This document shows positions 26,279-35,681 of a stretch of DNA of 64,000 bases, one piece after another (position 1 is the first letter of the stretch; every line of letters begins with the position of its first letter). Source of the stretch: Deltaproteobacteria bacterium (GTDB taxonomy: Bacteria > Myxococcota_A > UBA9042); the NCBI GenBank assembly GCA_020632665.1, contig JACKFC010000023.1, forward strand, positions 1 through 64,000, written 5' to 3'. A program made the position numbers and the translations under genes. The notes beneath the pieces are model-generated. The model was given only the letters and a program-made list of their open reading frames with translations, searched no databases and was not told the DNA's origin.

Positions 26279-28303
26279 TCAGTCCTCGTCGCCACCGGAC
26301 GAGGCCTCTTGCGCCTTGATCGCGATTTCCCGCGCCTTCTGCGAGGCGGGATCCATCATGCCCAAGATCTGCATGACCTTGCGCGCCATGTCGCGTGCGG
26401 TGGCATAGTTCTTCTGCTGCAGATGCTCTTCCGCCTTCTTCAGCATGCCCTTCGCCGCCTCGCGACATTTGTCGTCGATATCCATGGCCTTGGCGTTCTC
26501 GGGGTCGAAGTTCATCGCCTCGCGTGCCGCCTCCGCCGCTTCGGGATAGCGACGGGCCTTGAAGAGCTGCTCGGCCGCGTTGACCCACGCCGTCGTCAGC
26601 TGCTTGACCAGCCACGGACCGTGGTGACCATCCACCCGGCGATCGGCCTTGTAGGCCTTCTGCCAGGCCCGCGCCGCCTTGATCGGGCTGCTCGCTGACC
26701 CCGCCTCCTGCGTCGACTTGCCGACGTCCTTGACGGCCTCCAGAAGCTCGGTCGCTTTCGACTTGTCCTTGCGCGAGAAGCCACCCGAAGCAACCTGCGA
26801 GAACGCAGCCTCCGCAGCGCTCCACTCGCGGTTGTGGTAGGCGCGCAGGGCCTGGCTCATCAGCGCCTTCGCGTTGCCGGTCGCGCTGCCACCCTTGCTG
26901 CCGCCCTTGTCGTCGTCCTTCTCATCGGCCTTGGCACGACCCTTGTCGTCCTTGCCTTCGTCCTTCGCCTCGTCCGGCTCGGGCGCCGCTCCCGTGGCGA
27001 TCTGCTCCTTCAGCAGGCGCGCCTCGGCATTCTTCTCGTCCAGCGCCAGGACCTCGTCGACTGCCTTGCCGGCAGCGTCTTTGTCCCCTGCCGACCACGC
27101 CTTCTTTGCTGCGCCGAGGCGTTCACGGAAGAAGTCTTCACGGGTGGCGTTCAGCTCTTCGCGGGCGTCGGCGTATTGCTCGGAGGTTTGCGGGACCTCT
27201 TTGAAGCGGCCCAACGCCTCCTTGAACATGCCCTTGCGCGCGAGCTCCTTGCCCTCGGTGATCACCTCTTCGGCCTCGACCTCGTCGTGCGCCTTGGCGA
27301 GCAAGCCCTTGACCTCGGCGTCGTCCGGCGCGACCTCGCGGGCCTCCTTGAGCTGGTCGACGGCACCGGCCCAATCGCGATCTTCGAGCATGCCCTTGGC
27401 GCGGTCGATCATCTTGGTGACGTCCTGGGCCGGCTTCTCTTCGGTGCTCGTGGCGGTCGGCTCGCCGCCGCCGCTCATGACCAGCCACGCCGCGACAGCT
27501 CCGCCACCGAGGACGAGAACGCCAGCGACTGCGGCCGCGATGATCAGGCCGGTATTGGACTTCTTCGCCGTCGGCGCGATGGCCGGGCCGCGGTGGCTGG
27601 GCGCCTCCGGCATCGGGAAGTCGCGGGCGCGCTCGGGCACCACGCCTTGGATGAAGAACTCCAGGACGGTGGTGCCGACGTCGATCTGGTCGCCCGGCTG
27701 CAGCGTGTGCCGAGAGGCGCGCTGGCCGTTGATATTGGTGCCGTTGGCGCCGCCCATGTCGACGACTTCGCAGACCTCGCCGCGACGGACGACGCGGAAA
27801 TGCTTGCGCGAGACGGCGGGGTCGGCGAGGACGATGTGGCAGTCGAGGCCACGGCCGACCAGGAAGTCGCCGTCCTCGATGTGGTGCACTTTGCCGCGAT
27901 CGGGTCCGGAGACCACGCGCAGCTCCATCGGGGTGCCCTGCTGTGCCGGCGGCGGGGCCATGCCCATGTCGGCGAGGGCGTCGGCGTCGAGCATGCGGGT
28001 GGCGTCTTCGTTGCCGCCACCGGCGCCGTGGAATGCCTCGGGATCGTGCAACGTCGCCGGAGGACCGGGCGGCGGAGGCGCGGGACGCGGCGGCGCCGCG
28101 GCCGGGCGCGGACGAGGAGCCGGACGGGACGGCGGCGGCGGCGCGTGCTGTGGCATGGCGGTGGGCATATCGAGATCGTCGACGATCTCCATGGCGCGGG
28201 TGGCCTCGACTTCGTCGTCGAAGACGTCGTCGAATTCCCCGCGTCCGCCATCGACCCGGCTGCCGTCGCCGAACCCGATCCCTCTCCGCCTGTCGTTCGC
28301 CAT
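26279..28303 (-). CDS. FHA-domain, transmembrane, TPR-like protein
   Basis: The 674-residue protein starts with an acidic then Pro/Ala/Arg-rich cytoplasmic region. An FHA phosphothreonine-binding domain follows near residues 120-205, with conserved GRGLDCHI, SRKHF and NGTNING. One transmembrane helix lies near 253-280, and the rest is Lys/Glu-rich helices with TPR-like spacing and a charged low-complexity linker. FHA domains read Ser/Thr kinase signals, common in Myxococcota. The ATG at 28303 has GAGGGAG upstream; the longer open frame lacks one. It starts a likely operon with the receiver and PEGA genes. Confidence 0.8.
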   Translation of the reverse strand: MANDRRRGIGFGDGSRVDGGRGEFDDVFDDEVEATRAMEIVDDLDMPTAMPQHAPPPPSRPAPRPRPAAAPPRPAPPPPGPPATLHDPEAFHGAGGGNEDATRMLDADALADMGMAPPPAQQGTPMELRVVSGPDRGKVHHIEDGDFLVGRGLDCHIVLADPAVSRKHFRVVRRGEVCEVVDMGGANGTNINGQRASRHTLQPGDQIDVGTTVLEFFIQGVVPERARDFPMPEAPSHRGPAIAPTAKKSNTGLIIAAAVAGVLVLGGGAVAAWLVMSGGGEPTATSTEEKPAQDVTKMIDRAKGMLEDRDWAGAVDQLKEAREVAPDDAEVKGLLAKAHDEVEAEEVITEGKELARKGMFKEALGRFKEVPQTSEQYADAREELNATREDFFRERLGAAKKAWSAGDKDAAGKAVDEVLALDEKNAEARLLKEQIATGAAPEPDEAKDEGKDDKGRAKADEKDDDKGGSKGGSATGNAKALMSQALRAYHNREWSAAEAAFSQVASGGFSRKDKSKATELLEAVKDVGKSTQEAGSASSPIKAARAWQKAYKADRRVDGHHGPWLVKQLTTAWVNAAEQLFKARRYPEAAEAAREAMNFDPENAKAMDIDDKCREAAKGMLKKAEEHLQQKNYATARDMARKVMQILGMMDPASQKAREIAIKAQEASSGGDED

Positions 28304-28410
28304 CGCTCCCTCACGCGCCCGAGCGCACAGATCGCCCGGGACGTAGCATAGATCGGGGTGCGCAACAATGCCACGAAACCGCGTCGATGCGGGACCGGCG
28401 GCCAAAACGA

Positions 28411-28450
28411 CGACACCGCCCGCACCCTCGTCGGGGTACGGGCGGTGTCG
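28411..28450 (-). terminator. Terminator after rpmA
   Basis: A perfect 12-bp stem, cgacaccgcccg with cgggcggtgtcg, encloses a 16-nt loop that can pair further. On the minus strand it lies 18 nt after the rpmA stop and is followed by a TTTT run. Confidence 0.8.
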
Positions 28451-28468
28451 CTCGTGACGGATGCGCGG

Positions 28469-28720
28469 CTAGGCCGGGAGGACGTCGACGAACTTACGAC
28501 CCTGGCGCTGACGGAAGGTGACCTGTCCGTCGGCGAGGGCGAAGAGCGTGTAGTCCTTGCCGGTACCGACATTCGCGCCGGCGTGGAAGGTCGAGCCCAC
28601 CTGCCGGATGATGATGTTGCCGGCGACGACCTTCTCGCCACCGTAGCGCTTCACGCCGCGGCGCTGCGCGTTCGAGTCGCGGCCGTTCCGCGAGCTACCT
28701 TGTCCTTTTTTGTGTGCCAT
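28469..28720 (-). CDS. rpmA: 50S ribosomal protein bL27
   Basis: The 83-residue protein is full-length bL27: N-terminal MAHKKGQGSSRNGRDSN, then the conserved QRRGVKRYGGE and IIRQRG-like IIRQVGSTFH segments. Its N-terminus reaches the peptidyl-transferase centre. It lies 27 nt after rplU in the usual rplU-rpmA order. obgE, which commonly follows, is absent; a strong terminator comes instead. Confidence 0.97.
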   Translation of the reverse strand: MAHKKGQGSSRNGRDSNAQRRGVKRYGGEKVVAGNIIIRQVGSTFHAGANVGTGKDYTLFALADGQVTFRQRQGRKFVDVLPA

Positions 28721-28747
28721 CTCTGGACTCCTCTCGGCTCCGCCCGA

Positions 28748-29065
28748 CTAGGCGAGGATCTCGTCGATGCGGACGCGGGTGATCGGCTGACGGTGACCGA
28801 TCGTGCGACGCGACTTCTTGCGGCGGCGGTACTTGAAGATGCGGATCTTCTTGTCGCGGCGCTGCTCGACGATGGTGCCCTTGACCGAGGCGCCGTCGAC
28901 GACGGGCTGGCCGATGCTGACGGTCTCGCCGTCGCGCAGGAAGAGCACGCGGTCGAAGACGATCGTCTCGCCACGCTCGCCAGGAAGACGATCGACGGTC
29001 AGCTGCGCGCCGGGATCGACGCGGTACTGCTTGCCGCCACACTGAATGATTGCGTAGGTCGCCAT
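28748..29065 (-). CDS. rplU: 50S ribosomal protein bL21
   Basis: The 105-residue protein has the family start MATYAIIQCGGKQYRV and the basic KYRRRKKSRRTIGHRQ segment near the C-terminus that contacts 23S rRNA. The ATG at 29065 is preceded by GGAG; an ATG 12 nt upstream is in frame but begins a non-conserved extension. Upstream on the minus strand a TTGACA (29196-29191) could be a -35 element, but the matching -10 is poor. Confidence 0.96.
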   Translation of the reverse strand: MATYAIIQCGGKQYRVDPGAQLTVDRLPGERGETIVFDRVLFLRDGETVSIGQPVVDGASVKGTIVEQRRDKKIRIFKYRRRKKSRRTIGHRQPITRVRIDEILA

Positions 29066-29247
29066 CTTGCGCTCCATGCCGCGGATGCGGCGTTTCCGGT
29101 GCGAGGCCGGCGTGGCCGTGCCGGCTCTCTGCCCGGGCTGCGACGCAGAGGCCGCAGCGGGGCGCGAACCATGCCGAGGGGTCCCGGACCTGTCAAGCAG
29201 ATCTTGCCCCGAGTGATCTGAAACTTCGCGACGTTCGATCCGTCGTC

Positions 29248-29622
29248 CTAGGCCTGCGCTTGCGCCTGCTGCTCGGCGGCCATCTTGCGCACCTCTTCGA
29301 TGTCGAGCTCGCGCAGCTTGCCGACCAGCTCGTCGAGCGCCGCGGGCGGCAGGGCACCGGATTGGCGAAAGACCATCACGCCGCCACGAAAGGCGACCAG
29401 GGTCGGGATCGCCTGGATTCCGAAGGCCGCAGCGAGGTCGGGCTGCGCTTCGGTGTCAACCTTGGCGAAGGTGACGTCGCCGTGCTTGGTCGCGGCCTTG
29501 TCGTAGACGGGCGCGAACATCTTGCAGGGCCCGCACCAGTCGGCCCAGAAGTCGATCAGCACGGTGTCGTTGCCGAAGATCGTGGGCTCGAGGCTCTGCA
29601 TGTCGAGATTGGTGGTGCTCAT
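29248..29622 (-). CDS. trxA: Thioredoxin
   Basis: The 124-residue protein has the thioredoxin fold with active site WADWCGPCK near residues 26-34 and the cis-proline AIPTLVAF. It reduces protein disulfides in the cytoplasm and can recycle Tpx. A Gln/Ala-rich tail extends a little past the usual 105-110 residues. It is divergent from the secreted-protein gene at 29783. The symbol is a family assignment; the genome may carry several thioredoxins. Confidence 0.92.
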   Translation of the reverse strand: MSTTNLDMQSLEPTIFGNDTVLIDFWADWCGPCKMFAPVYDKAATKHGDVTFAKVDTEAQPDLAAAFGIQAIPTLVAFRGGVMVFRQSGALPPAALDELVGKLRELDIEEVRKMAAEQQAQAQA

Positions 29623-29782
29623 CGCGTTCTCCCGGTCCGGTCGATCGACGCGTCATGCGTCACAGCGGACCGGCACAGAGACGCGACAGCCCGGACAAAC
29701 GTTTCACCAGCGGAATTCCTCCTTCCCAGCGGGGGGGTGGGCACGGTACAGTCAGCGCCCGCACAACGAGGGGGAGGAGACG

Positions 29783-30613
29783 ATGCGTCGAACGAGGCCC
29801 TGGATCGCTGCCGTGCTGGCTGCGACGACGGTATGTGGCGTCGCGATCGGCACCGCCGCGGCCGCTGAGAAGCGCGTCGTCCGCGGCGTCGCGCACCTCG
29901 AGGGCGGCAAGGGCCTTGCCTACACCCAACGCGAAACCGAGCGCTGGCAAGACGGCAAGCGCGTCGCCACCCGCGTCGACTACAAAGACGCCAAGGGCAA
30001 CAAGATCGGCTTCCGCGAGACCCATATCAAGGGCTCGCCGATGATGCCGAACGAGGTCTTCGAAGACTTCCGCAGCGGCGTCCGCGCCGAGAGCCGCGCC
30101 CTGGCCGACGGCCGAATCGAGGTCGTCTACCGCAGCGGCAAGGGAGAGGACCTCGAGCGCAAGCGCTTCCGCCCGAAGCTCACCCCGGTGAACGGTGCCG
30201 GCGTGGTCGAAGCGATCCGCACCAACTGGGGCCGCCTCCTCGCCGGCGGCCGCGTCGACATGGCCCTGATCGTCCCCGAACGCCTCGATTGGTACCACTT
30301 CCGCCTGCGCAAGATCGGCAACCGCAAGCGCGGCAGCCACGACGCCGTGGCCTTCGTCCTCGAACCGAGCAACGCCCTGCTCCGCGCCGTCGCCGGCCAA
30401 CTCCACTTCGAGCTCGACGCCGTCTCCGGAGGCCTGGTCCGCTACGAAGGCCGCGTCGACCTCTCCGACGACGACGGCGACCCCTTCCGCATCGCAGTGA
30501 GCTGGCCCAAGGCCCTCCCAGGAGAGCGCCTCGCAGCCCCCGAGCCCGCCGCCGTCGCCGGCCCAGGAAGCGCAGCCCCAGCGCCCCAACCCGCCGCGCC
30601 CGCGAAGCCATAG
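29783..30613 (+). CDS. Secreted protein of unknown function
   Basis: The 276-residue protein has a Sec signal peptide with probable cleavage after GTAAAA (about residue 28). The mature part is basic and beta-rich, with segments such as VDYKDAKGNKIGF, DWYHFRLRKIG and ELDAVSGGLVRYEGRVDL suggesting a lipid- or ligand-binding barrel-like fold, which is an inference. The C-terminus is Ala/Pro-rich. The ATG at 29783 has a strong GGGGAGGA site; the upstream open frame is not needed. I do not recognise the family. Confidence 0.7.
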   Translation: MRRTRPWIAAVLAATTVCGVAIGTAAAAEKRVVRGVAHLEGGKGLAYTQRETERWQDGKRVATRVDYKDAKGNKIGFRETHIKGSPMMPNEVFEDFRSGVRAESRALADGRIEVVYRSGKGEDLERKRFRPKLTPVNGAGVVEAIRTNWGRLLAGGRVDMALIVPERLDWYHFRLRKIGNRKRGSHDAVAFVLEPSNALLRAVAGQLHFELDAVSGGLVRYEGRVDLSDDDGDPFRIAVSWPKALPGERLAAPEPAAVAGPGSAAPAPQPAAPAKP

Positions 30614-30618
30614 CTCCC

Positions 30619-30707
30619 GTCGCCGCTTCGCGGCTTCTCCAATATCCGCACGTTTTCCTGGGGTTTGTCACCCCAGGCTACTGCCCTTCGCCGCTTCGCG
30701 GCTCTCC
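30619..30707. repeat. REP-like palindromic element
   Basis: Two copies of cgccgcttcgcggct, each a short palindrome, flank a perfect 8-bp stem, cctggggt with accccagg (30657-30664 and 30670-30677, 5-nt loop). The stem lies about 45 nt past the stop of the secreted-protein gene and could serve as its terminator. The layout looks like dispersed palindromic repeats found in several high-GC phyla. Confidence 0.6.
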
Positions 30708-30750
30708 AGCACATCGGCAGGCAAGGCCCACGGCAGCGTCGAGTTGGGAA

Positions 30751-31103
30751 GCGGCAACGGCAGCGGCAGCGGCGGCAGCGGCAGCCGCAGCGGCAACGGT
30801 GGCGACAGCGGCAGCGTCAGGGGCAGCCGCAGCAGCGGCGGCAGCGGCAGCGGCAGCCGCAGCGGCAACGGTGGCGGCAGCGGCAGCGCCAGCGCCAGCG
30901 CCAGCTGCGGCAGCAGCGGCAGCAGCGGCAGCAGCGGCAGCAGCGGCAACGGTGGCGGCAGCGGCAGCGCCAGCGCCAGCTGCGGCAGTAGCGGCAGCAG
31001 CGGCAGCAGCGGCAGCAGCAGCGGCAGAAGCGGCAGCAGCGCCAGCAGCAGCAGCAGCAGCACCAGCGGCACCAGCGGCAGCAGCGGCGGCAGCGGCGGC
31101 AGC
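30751..31103. repeat. Imperfect GGCAGC simple-sequence tract
   Basis: About 350 bp are made of near-perfect GGCAGC/GGCAAC hexamer and trinucleotide units. All six frames are low complexity (Gly-Ser, Ala or Leu-Pro runs), so the open frames here are artefacts of composition. There is no gene-like codon pattern or ribosome site. Confidence 0.85.
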
Positions 31104-31388
31104 AAGGCCGAAGGCCCACCCCAACCTCACCCCACCCCGCCGCAAAGGCCGAAGCCGAAGCGAAGCGAAGGCGAAGCGCCAAGGCGGCGCAGCCCACCCC
31201 GTCCTACCTCGCCGGCCAAAGCACGGGGGGAGTCCGAGGGGGGAGCGCAAGCGGCCCCCCCTCGGAAAGGGGGAAGGTACAAGGAAGGGGGCAAAGCCCC
31301 CTTCTTTGATCCCCCACGCCAGGAAAGGCGAACCCAATCCGAAAGATCACGAGAGATCCGCGAGGCGAACAAACCCGCAAAAACGCAA

Positions 31389-31412
31389 CGGGGGCCCCCG
31401 AAAGGGCCCCCG
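31389..31412 (-). terminator. Terminator of pilA
   Basis: A 9-bp stem cgggggccc with gggcccccg and a 6-nt loop lies 31 nt after the pilA stop on the minus strand. It is followed by gttgcgttttt, giving a T5 run. Confidence 0.75.
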
Positions 31413-31442
31413 CGCGCAGAAGCGACCTAGGTCGCCGAGTTC

Positions 31443-32012
31443 TTACTCGGTCTCCTGGTCACGGAAGATAGCCGGAGCACCAACCGCGTTGCACTCGGCC
31501 TTACGAGCATTCGGGTCACCCGTACCGACGATCTCGAACGTCGAGAAGATCGTATCGCAGTCGAGGTCGGCGTTCGCGGTCGCGGTGTACTTCGCGGTCG
31601 AGAGCGTGCCGGCGCTGTTGTAGGTGTACTGGAAGTAGTGCTCGTCGGTGATCGAGAACTTCAGGGCCGACCAGCTCTTGCTGTTCCAGGACGAGGGCGA
31701 CGGATCGCAGCGGTCGTCACCGTTGCCGTCGATGTTGCAGCAGCCCGAGCCGACCGGCGTGGTGCCGACGAAGGCGGGGAACTGGCAGTCGACCTTGGTC
31801 ATCGTGCCCTGCTGGGTACGCGGCGTGGTGTAGTACGCGGCCGAGCCCTTCTTGATGATGTCGAGCATCTCGTTGGCCTCAGCCGTCTTCGCCGAACGCA
31901 TGTACTTGGTGAACTGCGGCACGGCGACGACCGCGAGGATGGCGATGATGGCGACGACGATCATCAGCTCGATGAGCGTGAAGCCCTTGTTGTCACGGAT
32001 GGACTTGAACAT
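31443..32012 (-). CDS. pilA: Type IV major pilin
   Basis: The 189-residue prepilin has a short leader MFKSIRDNKG and the prepilin-peptidase site before FTLIELMIVVAI, with Glu5 of the mature protein present. The hydrophobic N-terminal helix is followed by a beta-rich globular domain with cysteines suitable for disulfides. It is the pilus subunit for twitching or adhesion. It is preceded by a sigma54-type promoter and followed by a terminator, so it is transcribed on its own downstream of pilR, as in Myxococcus. Confidence 0.95.
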   Translation of the reverse strand: MFKSIRDNKGFTLIELMIVVAIIAILAVVAVPQFTKYMRSAKTAEANEMLDIIKKGSAAYYTTPRTQQGTMTKVDCQFPAFVGTTPVGSGCCNIDGNGDDRCDPSPSSWNSKSWSALKFSITDEHYFQYTYNSAGTLSTAKYTATANADLDCDTIFSTFEIVGTGDPNARKAECNAVGAPAIFRDQETE

Positions 32013-32111
32013 GGAATCCCCCTGGGTGGTTGGCAGGCACGACGCGTGCCCCTCTCTGTGGACCCGGCGCGTCGTGCGAGGCGGCCGGTGCCTCTCGGCA
32101 CGAAACCTAGG

Positions 32112-32127
32112 TGCAGATCCGGTGCCA
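32112..32127 (-). promoter_or_regulatory. Sigma54 promoter of pilA
   Basis: On the minus strand the sequence reads TGGCACCGGATCTGCA, matching the -24/-12 consensus TGGCAC-N5-TTGCW with correct GG-to-GC spacing; only the first T of TTGC differs. Transcription would start roughly 90 nt before the pilA ATG. pilR, a sigma54 activator, lies immediately upstream. Confidence 0.85.
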
Positions 32128-32214
32128 ACGGCCGCGAGAAGGCCACAACATATGGAAATGGGATTCGTTTTGTCGATTGCGTGAATCTCCGGCCGCGCGC
32201 GTCGATGACGAAAT

Positions 32215-32261
32215 GTGTCGGCGTGTGCGGACAGCGGTGACGAAAATTGTCAGCGGTGACA
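32215..32261. promoter_or_regulatory. Candidate PilR binding region
   Basis: Four TGTC half-sites in alternating orientation (32216, 32230, 32248, 32258) fall within 47 bp, about 90-150 bp upstream of the sigma54 promoter. The decamer cagcggtgac repeats directly at 32232 and 32251. TGTC is the core reported for PilR of Pseudomonas aeruginosa. Confidence 0.55.
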
Positions 32262-32280
32262 GGTCGCGTCACCCAGCCGA

Positions 32281-33753
<1,473 letters not shown>

Positions 33754-33846
33754 CTGGACTCCGGGTGGGGGCGAGGGCGCACAATTCGGCCCAGGCGAGG
33801 GGCACAGCGTAGATGCCTGACCCGCAAAAGCAAAGAAGTTCGAGCC

Positions 33847-35673
33847 TCAGGGAGCGGTTGGAGGCTGCGTCGCGCCCTCCGCGAGGGGCGTCGCTCCGTG
33901 CCGGCGCAGGTCGCGTGGCAGGCGGACTGCGAACGCGGCGCCACCGAGGTCGCTGGTCCCGACCTGGATCGTCCCGCGGTGTGCGTCGACCACGCGACGG
34001 ACGGTGGCGAGGCCGAGGCCGGTGCCCTTGCTGCGGGTGGTGTAGAACGGCTCGAAGAGGTGCGGACGGTCGGCCTCCTCCACGCCCGGACCGGAATCTT
34101 CGACCCGGAAGTGGACGTGGTCTCCGTCGACACGCAGCGAGACCCGCACGCGCGGCATTTGTGATTCGAGCGCCGCTTGTTGCGCGTTGACGAGCAGGTT
34201 CCAGACCAGGGATGCGATGCTGGCGCCGTCGGCGAGGAGGGAGGCTTCCGCGCCCTCGGCTAGGTCGAGTTCAACGGCGAGGCCTGCGTCGCCGACGCGG
34301 GGATCGTGGCGCCAGGTCTCGACCTTCTCTCGCACGACCGCGGCCAAATCGAGCGACGCGAAGCGCGGATCGCCCGGCCGGGCGAACTCGAGGAACTCGC
34401 CGATCCACTTCGAGAGCTGAACGGTCTCGCGGTTGATGATGTCCATCAGCGTCTGCTGCATCGGGTCGACGCCCTCCTGCTCGCGGAGCATCTGCACCGA
34501 TCCGGCGATCGAGGCGAGCGGGTTGCGGATCTCGTGCGCGACCGCCATCGCCATCGCGCCGATCCCGGCCAGCCGCTCGCGGTTGCGGTGTTCGAGCTCG
34601 CGGGCCCGCAGCTCGGTGATGTCGCGCACGACATAGAGCGTCTCACGTTGGCCGCGCAGCGCCTCGACCCGGCCGCGGAGTGTGTCGCCGCGAACCGCCA
34701 GGATCTGTCGTCGCCCATCGGTGGCGGCGCGCCAGAGTTCGCCACTGGGCTCGGCGCCGCGGGCGATCTCTTGCGTCGCGTGGACGTCGCCGCCCTGCTC
34801 TTCCAACTCTGGGACGACGTCGACGATCGCGCGGCCGACGATGACGTCGCGATCGACGCCGAGGATGCTCGCCATCGCCGGGTTGGCCGAGCGGATGACG
34901 CCGTCCTCCGAGACCGTCATCAGACCATCCGGGAGCGACGAGAAGACGTCCTCGTAGCGCTGCCGCAAGGCCGCCAACTCGCGCCGTTCGGCGAGCGATT
35001 GCTCACGGGCGCGGCCGAGCTCCAGCACCAACTTGCTCGAGAGCGCCGCCGTGGCGTAGAGCGCCGCGCTCTGCACCAGCACTGCGACGATCGCCTCGTT
35101 GGCGTTCGGCGGGTGGCGGGTGCCGAGTGAACGTAGCCAACTCGCGGTCAGGTTGTCGGGGTCGAAGCCGAGCTCCCCCGGGCCGACCCAGCCTGCGTCG
35201 ACGATGCCCAGCAGCAAGAGCCAGATCGTGCCGATGGTCGCGGCGACGAAGGCGCCCTTGCGATCCAGCAGCGCTGCCGCCGACAGCACCGCCAACGGCA
35301 GGGCGAAGACGAAGACCGATTGGGTGCGGTCGGTGATCCCGACCAGGCACGCCGCGAGCGTGACGTCGATGCTCAGCGAGAGCCACGCCACCTGCGGCAG
35401 CCGGTGCGTCGGGACCAAATAGGTCAACAGGAGGGTGAAGAAGGTCAGGACGAAGAACGAAGTCTCGACCTTGTAGAGCAGAACTTCGGGCGATTGCGCG
35501 ATCGGTTGTGGGCCGAGCCCGAGGTCCATCGCGACCGTGAGCGCGAGCAGGCCGCTGAGGGCCAGTGTCCGCGCGAACGTGGTCCATTTGATGCGGTCGA
35601 CCAAGCCGGCTTCACGGTGGGCCGAAGCCGTCGGCAAGGGGGCGCTGAAGGAGAGGTCGCTGCGAGACGGCAC
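33847..35673 (-). CDS. pilS: Sensor histidine kinase PilS
   Basis: The 608-residue kinase has six predicted transmembrane helices in the first 220 residues, a PAS domain (about 235-360), a HisKA domain with the phospho-site in AHEIRNPL (near residue 382), and an ATPase domain with NLLVNAQQA, DSGPGV and GTGLGLA boxes. This is the PilS architecture, sensing pilin in the membrane. The start is a GTG at 35673, 8 nt after the pilC stop; no ATG occurs before the transmembrane region and no clear ribosome site is seen, so the exact start is uncertain. Confidence 0.9.
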   Translation of the reverse strand: MPSRSDLSFSAPLPTASAHREAGLVDRIKWTTFARTLALSGLLALTVAMDLGLGPQPIAQSPEVLLYKVETSFFVLTFFTLLLTYLVPTHRLPQVAWLSLSIDVTLAACLVGITDRTQSVFVFALPLAVLSAAALLDRKGAFVAATIGTIWLLLLGIVDAGWVGPGELGFDPDNLTASWLRSLGTRHPPNANEAIVAVLVQSAALYATAALSSKLVLELGRAREQSLAERRELAALRQRYEDVFSSLPDGLMTVSEDGVIRSANPAMASILGVDRDVIVGRAIVDVVPELEEQGGDVHATQEIARGAEPSGELWRAATDGRRQILAVRGDTLRGRVEALRGQRETLYVVRDITELRARELEHRNRERLAGIGAMAMAVAHEIRNPLASIAGSVQMLREQEGVDPMQQTLMDIINRETVQLSKWIGEFLEFARPGDPRFASLDLAAVVREKVETWRHDPRVGDAGLAVELDLAEGAEASLLADGASIASLVWNLLVNAQQAALESQMPRVRVSLRVDGDHVHFRVEDSGPGVEEADRPHLFEPFYTTRSKGTGLGLATVRRVVDAHRGTIQVGTSDLGGAAFAVRLPRDLRRHGATPLAEGATQPPTAP

Positions 35674-35681
35674 GCGGGGCT

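Larger units (their letters stand above)
30614..31442. other. 829-bp gene-free region
   Basis: The stretch between the secreted-protein gene and pilA holds the REP-like element, the GGCAGC tract, a Pro-biased stretch (31104-31280), a 9-bp hairpin with loop aaa (31284-31292 with 31296-31304), and the pilA terminator. A 14-bp palindrome gcgacctaggtcgc (31422-31435) lies 8 nt past the pilA stop. I see no credible gene. Confidence 0.75.

Noticed and set aside
30751..31103. Possible CRISPR-like or Gly-Ser coding repeat
   Set aside because: The units are 3-6 bp without spacers. The open frames have no ribosome site and are low complexity in every frame.
31422..31435. A 14-bp palindrome after pilA considered as an attachment or operator site
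   Set aside because: It is a single short palindrome without partner copy, integrase gene or adjacent promoter in this window.
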